NCBI GenBank assembly: GCA_030043815.1
Contig: JASHWX010000215.1
Coordinates: 1 to 5,776, forward strand
Length of the DNA: 5,776 nucleotides
DNA from: Candidatus Rhabdochlamydia sp.
GTDB lineage: Bacteria; Chlamydiota; Chlamydiia; Chlamydiales; Rhabdochlamydiaceae
Direction: 5' to 3'
Position numbers and translations under genes: made by a program. Under the pieces are notes generated by a model. That model worked only from the letters and a program-made list of their open reading frames with translations, searched no databases and was not told the DNA's origin. Shown here one piece after another: positions 1 through 3,927 of the stretch. Positions within the stretch are counted from its first letter, which is position 1, and each line of letters begins with the position of its first letter.

Positions 1-130
1 AAAAAGCCGCCCATTTTCCGGTCGGGTCCATGTAGCTTGTTTGTGAAGGAGGACCGCCCGGAGGGGGTTGTTGGCCCGGAGGAGTATAAGGAGGGATGTT
101 GCTTTGCGTCGGATCGGTGGGAGTTGTCAT
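1..130 (-). CDS. Hypothetical protein with proline-rich N-terminus (5' part only)
   Basis: An open frame on the minus strand starts with ATG at 130-128 and runs off the left edge after 43 codons. A good ribosome binding site (AAAGGA) lies about 4 bases before the ATG, which supports this start. The visible peptide begins MTTPTDPTQS, is rich in Pro, Gly, Gln and Thr for the first 33 residues (PPYTPPGQQPPPGGPP is typical), and then becomes less skewed (SYMDPTGKWAAF). There is no signal peptide or membrane segment in the visible part. Such a low-complexity, uncharged leader is seen in some secreted or surface-associated chlamydial proteins, but it is not diagnostic and I do not recognise the family. 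It lies downstream of the F-box gene in the same orientation. Before the small mobile element inserted, the two were only about 73 bases apart and may have been co-transcribed. Confidence 0.7.
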   Translation of the reverse strand, partial: MTTPTDPTQSNIPPYTPPGQQPPPGGPPSQTSYMDPTGKWAAF

Positions 131-165
131 TATTTCCTTTAAAAAAATCGGCTCTACCTCCCTTC

Positions 166-194
166 AGAATAGGGTCTCCTGAATTTTGCAGCAA
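166..194 (-). promoter_or_regulatory. Possible weak promoter for the proline-rich gene
   Basis: On the minus strand a TTGCTG hexamer (194-189) is followed after 17 bases by TATTCT (171-166), about 36 bases before the ATG at 130. The match to the sigma70-type consensus is only 3/6 and 4/6, so this is a weak candidate. It lies between the mobile element and the gene, so it could drive the gene now that the element separates it from the F-box gene. Confidence 0.22.
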
Positions 195-207
195 GAGTTT
201 AAATTAA

Positions 208-378
208 GAGTCTGTCGTTGAAAAAAGGCTTCGTCGCTTTTTGGGATTATTTTGGCCGATTTTCAATTCAAATTGAAGGGGTAATATACGATAAGTTGAT
301 ATTACCCCTTCAATTTGAATTGAAAATCGGCTCAAAAGAACCCGAAAATCGACTGAAGCTTTTTTCAACGACAGACTC
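208..378. mobile_element. MITE-like element, 171 bp, near-complete hairpin
   Basis: The two ends are perfect 20-bp inverted repeats (GAGTCTGTCGTTGAAAAAAG at 208-227, its complement at 359-378). The middle is a perfect 33-bp inverted repeat (255-287 against 299-331) around an 11-base loop. The connecting 27-base segments also pair imperfectly, so the whole element folds into one long hairpin. It is flanked on both sides by TAA (205-207 and 379-381), a 3-bp target duplication. No transposase is encoded; a 66-codon frame starting at a TTG at 218 is only a by-product of the palindrome. From memory, a TIR starting GAG(C/T)CTGTC with a TNA duplication fits the IS1031 group of the IS5 family, so the element was probably moved in trans by such a transposase. 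The family assignment is inference; the repeats and duplication are seen directly. Confidence 0.85.
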
Positions 379-1880
379 TAAGACTCTCTTTTTACCTTTT
401 TCTTTAAATGCCTCTTAATGGCTTTGGCTTTTTGGGCATTTGTAGCAAGAACTTGCTCGTCATCGTGAAAAGCATCTTCTCCTGAAAAATTCGCTTTAAA
501 CTGTTTTGTGTGTCGTCCTGCGTCGATTGTCATTGGAGGATACGTTGTAAGCATCAGTTCGAGTTCTCGATAGATGGAATCTTTTGTGCCTTGCGGCAAT
601 AACGAAAATCGATGAAAGGCGATATATTCTTCATCAAATGTGAACAGTTCTGCAATTTGCTGCAAAATCCTATATTCTTGTGCTTTGAAATCCCAAATTT
701 CAATCACACTGGTGTCTTTTTCGGGATCGCATTCATCTATGTGCATAGGAATGATAAAGAGCAGCCCATCCCGAAACAACTCGGGATGAAGCGTACATGT
801 AGCCATGGTCGTAGAGAACTGGCAATGCAAACATTCACCCGTTTCATAATCCCAAATGCTTATTGCACGATCATCTGTGCGTACAACAAGTTTTCCATCA
901 GCGAGAGCAAACGAAAGGAACCCGCCCTTTACTTTGGTAGACAGATCGATGGTCCTCGTGAGCTCCATTTTGTTCAAGTCCCATATTTCTATTTGGGAAT
1001 GTGCAACTCCCGCTAAAATAAGCGTCCCATTTTTGTCAGCAAGGCAAGTGGTAAATGTGTCGCTATCAAATGTAAATGTTCGTTGGAGCACAAAGGGCCG
1101 AGATTTCCAAATCGTAATCGTACCGTCTAAAGAGGATACGATCAGTTTTTCGCCAACAAACTGGAGAGAGTAAATCGATTTTTTATGCGCTTTAATCTTC
1201 CCCAAGAATTTATTTGTCTTAACATTATAAACGTGAATGTATCCATCAGCATCACTGGCAAATAGTTCATTCCCCCTGACTGCAAGAGACCTGAAGTCAA
1301 CATCACAAGCTTTAGAGACTGCGGTCCAGTGGATGGCAAGATCGTCTTCAACGAAGTGGCCTTTTTTAATCGAACCATCTGTTGCTAAAATGAGTCCATC
1401 GTCATTTACAAAAACAAGTGAATTGATAACTTTTTCCTGAGGAAAGGCTCTAAGTATGGTTTTTTTATTATAATCCCATAACGTGACCATTCTATCAGTA
1501 TGGCCTAAAAAGAGTTTATCCTTATGAAGCAAAAGGCATTTTACTTCTTCCAATTCATCATATTTAGGATTCAGAGTATATGAAGCATAGATCCCCTTCG
1601 ATAAGTTTGCATGCATGCGCTTATCATCTTGATAAGCTGCTTTAAAGTGACCTTCCTTAACCTCAGAAGTAGAATGGGGAAAATCGCGTTGGAAGAGAAG
1701 CTTCCAGAGAAAATCGTCAGAGGCGATTGTTTTAAGCTGCTTACACGTTAAGCTGCATGCGCAAACGTCCAGAAAGCTCAACCTCCGGAGAATTTCCATG
1801 ATGAGAATGTCATTGGAAAGAGAGAAGAAAGGGGGATTTTGTTGGATCGACTGTGTCTCGGAAATGGGTTGGATAGCCAT
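378..1880 (-). CDS. F-box and WD40-like repeat protein, candidate host-targeted effector
   Basis: A 500-residue protein. Residues about 18-64 form an F-box: LSNDILIMEILRRLSFLDV, then the conserved TCKQLK, and SDDFLWKLLF. Residues about 110-400 contain degenerate WD40-type blades, each ending in a W-D-like strand: VTLWDY (132-137), YIHVYNV (214-220), ITIWKS (255-260), IEIWDL (297-302), ISIWDY (340-345) and IEIWDF (393-398), consistent with a beta-propeller. The tail (484-498) is Lys/Arg-rich. There is no signal peptide or membrane helix. In eukaryotes, F-box proteins bind Skp1 through the F-box and present substrates, held by the propeller, to SCF ubiquitin ligases. Bacteria have no such ligase, so a role inside the eukaryotic host after type III secretion is the likely inference. 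The ATG at 1880 follows AGAGG at close spacing. The stop codon TAG spans the junction with the mobile element. The gene is visibly AT-richer than hemA and asnS. Confidence 0.9.
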   Translation of the reverse strand: MAIQPISETQSIQQNPPFFSLSNDILIMEILRRLSFLDVCACSLTCKQLKTIASDDFLWKLLFQRDFPHSTSEVKEGHFKAAYQDDKRMHANLSKGIYASYTLNPKYDELEEVKCLLLHKDKLFLGHTDRMVTLWDYNKKTILRAFPQEKVINSLVFVNDDGLILATDGSIKKGHFVEDDLAIHWTAVSKACDVDFRSLAVRGNELFASDADGYIHVYNVKTNKFLGKIKAHKKSIYSLQFVGEKLIVSSLDGTITIWKSRPFVLQRTFTFDSDTFTTCLADKNGTLILAGVAHSQIEIWDLNKMELTRTIDLSTKVKGGFLSFALADGKLVVRTDDRAISIWDYETGECLHCQFSTTMATCTLHPELFRDGLLFIIPMHIDECDPEKDTSVIEIWDFKAQEYRILQQIAELFTFDEEYIAFHRFSLLPQGTKDSIYRELELMLTTYPPMTIDAGRHTKQFKANFSGEDAFHDDEQVLATNAQKAKAIKRHLKKKVKRES

Positions 1881-1913
1881 ATACCTCTTTTTATTTCATT
1901 AATATATGCTAAC

Positions 1914-1942
1914 ATTTTAAATATTAAATTAATTTTCGTAAA
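1914..1942 (-). promoter_or_regulatory. Candidate promoter of the F-box gene
   Basis: On the minus strand TTTACG (1942-1937), a 17-base spacer and TAAAAT (1919-1914) match the sigma70-type consensus at 4/6 and 5/6. Transcription would start near 1907, giving a leader of about 27 bases before the ATG at 1880. The surrounding 107-base gap is extremely AT-rich, so hexamers of this quality can arise by chance. Confidence 0.4.
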
Positions 1943-1959
1943 CTAAATTAATTTTTGTA
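1923..1959. repeat. Two AT-rich direct repeats upstream of the F-box gene
   Basis: Two 18-bp copies (1923-1940 and 1942-1959) differ at two positions; the core is AAATTAATTTT(C/T)GTA. Their 19-bp period is close to two helical turns. One copy overlaps the candidate -35 region of the F-box promoter and the other lies just upstream, the arrangement expected of a tandem operator or an AT-rich upstream promoter element. Function is inference. Confidence 0.45.
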
Positions 1960-1987
1960 TATTAAGAATTAAAATGAAGATAATGCT

Positions 1988-2161
1988 CTAAGTCAAACCA
2001 TTAGTGGCGTTATCGATTTGCTGCAGCCCGTTTTGAAGGGCTTGCGTCATGATATTCATCTGGTTTGTCAAAATGCTCATTTCATTTTGATCAAAGGTTT
2101 GCGAGTCGTAGAATGTTGAATCATACGTACTCATTTGAGAATCTATTGAATTTGTTTCCAT
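1988..2161 (-). CDS. Small hypothetical protein, 57 residues
   Basis: I do not recognise this protein. The ATG at 2161 is chosen for two reasons: GGAGAGG lies 6 bases upstream, and a near-consensus promoter places the transcription start near 2174, so in-frame starts at 2209 and 2182 would lie outside the transcript. The product (METNSIDSQM...NATNGLT) is acidic, rich in Gln, Asn, Ser, Thr and Met, and lacks Cys and Trp. The first half has a YDST / YDSQ near-repeat. The second half (about residues 28-53, MSILTNQMNIMTQALQNGLQ) could form one amphipathic helix. There is no signal peptide or membrane segment. Such small, polar, helical proteins include type III secretion needle subunits and chaperones, but no specific motif supports that. 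It lies upstream of the F-box gene in the same orientation, with no clear terminator between them. Confidence 0.65.
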   Translation of the reverse strand: METNSIDSQMSTYDSTFYDSQTFDQNEMSILTNQMNIMTQALQNGLQQIDNATNGLT

Positions 2162-2175
2162 AACATACCTCTCCA

Positions 2176-2204
2176 CTTTCATTATAACCCGTGAAGTGTA
2201 TAAT
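2176..2204 (+). promoter_or_regulatory. Possible divergent promoter of recX-hemA
   Basis: A perfect TATAAT (2199-2204) lies on the plus strand about 46 bases before the recX ATG, with only a poor -35 (CTTTCA, 2176-2181) at 17-base spacing. It overlaps the -35 box of the strong opposite-facing promoter, so the two would compete for polymerase. The missing -35 keeps confidence low. Confidence 0.3.
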
Positions 2205-2209
2205 TTCAA
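2181..2209 (-). promoter_or_regulatory. Strong sigma70-type promoter of the 57-residue gene
   Basis: On the minus strand TTGAAA (2209-2204), a spacer of exactly 17 bases and a perfect TATAAT (2186-2181) are followed after about 7 bases by the likely start point near 2174, GGAGAGG, and the ATG at 2161. The short leader (about 13 bases) fits a simple, strongly expressed unit. This is the best promoter in the window. Confidence 0.75.
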
Positions 2210-2220
2210 AGCGAATAAAG

Positions 2221-2236
2221 TATGTTTTTTAACATA
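2221..2236. promoter_or_regulatory. Dyad TATGTT-N4-AACATA upstream of recX
   Basis: A perfect 6-bp inverted repeat with a 4-base T spacer lies 14 bases before the recX ATG and downstream of the possible plus-strand promoter. Size and spacing are typical of operators bound by a dimeric repressor. It is not a match to the E. coli (CTG-N10-CAG) or Bacillus (GAAC-N4-GTTC) SOS box. As an RNA hairpin it would be weak. Confidence 0.35.
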
Positions 2237-2250
2237 AGTTGCTTATATTC

Positions 2251-2844
2251 ATGGAATTGGAGATAAAAATTAAATCCGGCGATTTTCGCACCCTTCTTTT
2301 GCTTCGAGACGGTGAAGTCTGGCGGGAGGTAAGCAAATGTTTGTTTATGAACGAGTTAAGAAAAATCCCTCCTAGAGAGATCCTAGAGGGGTTTTTTGCC
2401 ATCGAAGAAAGAGTGGGTAGGCGATATGCCCTCCACCTGTTGTCGCGGCGCGCGATGCTCTCCAGCGATTTGGTGGGCAAGCTCATCGCAAAGGGGATAT
2501 CGGAAAAAACGGCTCAATCGATCGTGCAATATTGCAAAGACAAGGGGTTTCTCGATGATGAGCAGCAGATTGCGAGATTGATTGCGAAAGAGCAACGCAA
2601 AGGATATGGGGCCAAGGCGATTCAGTTCAAATTCAGGCAAAAAGGCGTTCGCTATTTACCCGAAATCCATGAAAAAGAAGCCATTTCAAAATGGATCGCG
2701 AAGCAGAAAATCGATTGGAGCGATCGCCATACGGTGAACAAATTGATCGCAAAACTGCTCCGCCGCGGTTTTTCTTCTGAAGTAGTCATTAATTCGATCA
2801 ACGATTATAAATCGGGACATGCGAATTGGTCTTTTGGGGATTAG
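2251..2844 (+). CDS. recX: Regulatory protein RecX
   Basis: A 197-residue RecX-family protein, a cytoplasmic modulator that binds RecA filaments and limits recombinase activity. The N-terminal part (about 1-50) resembles the beta-hairpin extension of longer, Firmicute-style RecX proteins (IKSGDF...LLLRDGEVW). Helical repeat 1 (about 57-102) has the best family signature: RRYALHLLSRRAMLSS, KLIAKGIS and KGFLDDEQQI. Repeat 2 (about 103-133) shows KGYGAKAIQFKFRQKGV, and repeat 3 (about 160-190) shows VNKLIAKLLRRGFSSEVV. I prefer the ATG at 2251; an in-frame TTG at 2239 adds four residues. Neither has a clear ribosome binding site. The gene overlaps hemA by 26 bases in another frame, so the two are surely co-transcribed. 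A terminator-shaped hairpin lies within codons 37-49. Confidence 0.85.
   Translation: MELEIKIKSGDFRTLLLLRDGEVWREVSKCLFMNELRKIPPREILEGFFAIEERVGRRYALHLLSRRAMLSSDLVGKLIAKGISEKTAQSIVQYCKDKGFLDDEQQIARLIAKEQRKGYGAKAIQFKFRQKGVRYLPEIHEKEAISKWIAKQKIDWSDRHTVNKLIAKLLRRGFSSEVVINSINDYKSGHANWSFGD
2361..2396 (+). terminator. Terminator-like hairpin inside recX
   Basis: AAAAATCCCTCCTAG pairs with CTAGAGGGGTTTTTT around a 7-base loop (CTAG with CTAG, one bulged C, then TCCC with GGGA, one G-T pair, then a run of A-T pairs). It is followed directly by six T bases (2392-2397), the classic form of an intrinsic terminator. It lies about 110 bases into recX, well inside the reading frame. It could act as an attenuator that limits recX-hemA transcription when translation lags, or may be non-functional because ribosomes mask it. 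Confidence 0.45.
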
Positions 2845-3925
2845 CTACAAGTCATCTGAGATCGGAATCCGAGAAAGCGTATTGCAGGCGGCGCAAAAAC
2901 GATTTTTTCGCGGCAGCGAATTGTCGGAAAGATATTCGTGTGTGCTGCTTTCCACTTGCAACCGCGTGGAGATTTATTTTTCCGCAGACAATCTTGCCGA
3001 GGCGCATAGTGAAATCCTAGGTCAATTGCGCGATGAGATTGAAATCCCCTTCGAGCATAAGCTCTATTCTTTCTTCGGGTTTGATTGTTTTTTGCATCTT
3101 TCCCGAGTGACAGCGGGACTTGACAGCGCGATCATCGCTGAATCAGAAATCCAGCGCCAGGTCAAAGTGGCCTATGAGCAAACTCTTTTGCATTACCGCC
3201 TTCCCAGCTGCATGCATTATCTGTTTCAAAAGTCGTTAAAGCTGGGCAAAGAGGTCCGCACCCTTTTTTCTTTTGCCCAAAACCAGACCACCATTCCTAA
3301 AACACTCTATCAAATCGGCCAGCATGTATTGAAAGAATTGACCGATGTCCTTTTTATCGGGAATTCAGAAATCAATCGCAAAGTGATTGGCTATTTTCGG
3401 AAGAAAGGCGTCGAGCGCATCACTCTTTGCACGCGCGCATTGCACTCGGTTGAACAAGAAAATATCCGCTTGCTTTCCTGGGATAAATTAGAACAATGGA
3501 AAGAGTTTCCGCTTGTCGTCTGCGGATCGAATGTCCCTCATCCGATCATCGAGCAGCCGGGTGAAAATATAAAAACACGCCTCATTTTCGATTTAAGCGT
3601 GCCGAGAAATGTCGATCCTTGCCTTGCGCGCCATCCGCTCTTGACACTGTTGAACATGGAAGAGCTGAATCAGCTCATCGAGAAAAAGCAAGAGAAGAAT
3701 CTATTTGAATTGCATCGCGCGGAAGTGCTGCTCTTTGAAAAAATTCAGCGTTATACACAGAGGGATTCAAAAGTTGGAATTTGGCAAAGCCAGCGCCCAG
3801 AATTTGAGCCAGGCGTAGCCGATGCCGAAGTAGCGCCTGTGCAGGCACAGGTGCGATGCAGGCAGGTCTCAAAGTCTGGGATGCTGGCACAGCCAAAACC
3901 AACTTTCGAATCACGAGGTGTATAA
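2819..3925 (+). CDS. hemA: Glutamyl-tRNA reductase with element-derived C-terminus
   Basis: A 368-residue protein that reduces Glu-tRNA(Glu) to glutamate-1-semialdehyde with NADPH, the first step of the C5 route to heme. MRIGLLGISYKSS opens the catalytic domain; LLSTCNRVEIYF carries the catalytic cysteine (Cys47); HLSRVTAGLDSAIIAESEIQ (about 93-112) replaces the usual GLDS-GEPQI motif; FQKSLKLGKEVR follows. The NADPH domain (about 170-280) has a weakened glycine motif (FIGNSEINRK) but keeps DLSVPRNVDP. After about residue 311 the frame enters a palindromic element that encodes residues 312-368 and the stop. The helical dimerisation domain of longer bacterial enzymes (over 400 residues) is therefore short or absent, as is also usual for chlamydial enzymes as I recall. 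The ATG overlaps the recX end by 26 bases, with only GGGA close upstream, so translational coupling is likely. The core is intact and probably active. Confidence 0.9.
   Translation: MRIGLLGISYKSSEIGIRESVLQAAQKRFFRGSELSERYSCVLLSTCNRVEIYFSADNLAEAHSEILGQLRDEIEIPFEHKLYSFFGFDCFLHLSRVTAGLDSAIIAESEIQRQVKVAYEQTLLHYRLPSCMHYLFQKSLKLGKEVRTLFSFAQNQTTIPKTLYQIGQHVLKELTDVLFIGNSEINRKVIGYFRKKGVERITLCTRALHSVEQENIRLLSWDKLEQWKEFPLVVCGSNVPHPIIEQPGENIKTRLIFDLSVPRNVDPCLARHPLLTLLNMEELNQLIEKKQEKNLFELHRAEVLLFEKIQRYTQRDSKVGIWQSQRPEFEPGVADAEVAPVQAQVRCRQVSKSGMLAQPKPTFESRGV
3751..3925. repeat. Second palindromic element, in frame with the end of hemA
   Basis: The sequence is one long imperfect inverted repeat. The outer ends are TTATACAC (3751-3758) and GTGTATAA (3918-3925). 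Five unpaired bases follow, then GATTC(A/G)AAAGTTGG (3764-3777) paired with its complement (3899-3912). Further matching blocks are TTTGGC, GCCAGC, CCCAGA-TTTGAG and GATGC-like segments. The centre is a perfect CCTGTGC-AG-GCACAGG (3836-3851). The left arm has about 11 extra bases. The core is GC-rich. It shares no sequence with the 171-bp element at 208-378, and I see no convincing target duplication. It supplies 57 residues and the TAA of hemA. On the other strand it follows the asnS stop and could fold as a terminator-like hairpin, though without a T run. It resembles the Rickettsia palindromic elements in behaviour, not in sequence. Confidence 0.75.
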
Positions 3926-3927
3926 TT

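Noticed and set aside
161..185. TTCAG...CTGAA inverted repeat as a terminator after the F-box gene
   Set aside because: The stem is only five pairs with an 11-base loop, and the later T run is about 30 bases away.
208..378. CRISPR or tRNA-like structure at the long hairpin
   Set aside because: There are no repeated spacers and no cloverleaf; the signal is a single palindrome with insertion-type flanks.
218..418. 66-codon plus-strand frame starting at TTG
   Set aside because: It lies almost wholly in the palindromic element, has no ribosome binding site, and its open frame is explained by the hairpin sequence.
612..1440. Several plus-strand frames of 67-134 codons, plus a 78-codon minus-strand frame
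   Set aside because: All lie inside the F-box/WD40 gene in other frames, lack start signals and show no family features.
2229..2640. Minus-strand and alternative-frame reading frames across recX
   Set aside because: They overlap a convincing RecX protein and have no recognisable content of their own.
3921..3926. Plus-strand TATAAT as an antisense promoter into asnS
   Set aside because: There is no -35 hexamer at 16-18 base spacing, and the bases are explained by the element end and the hemA stop.
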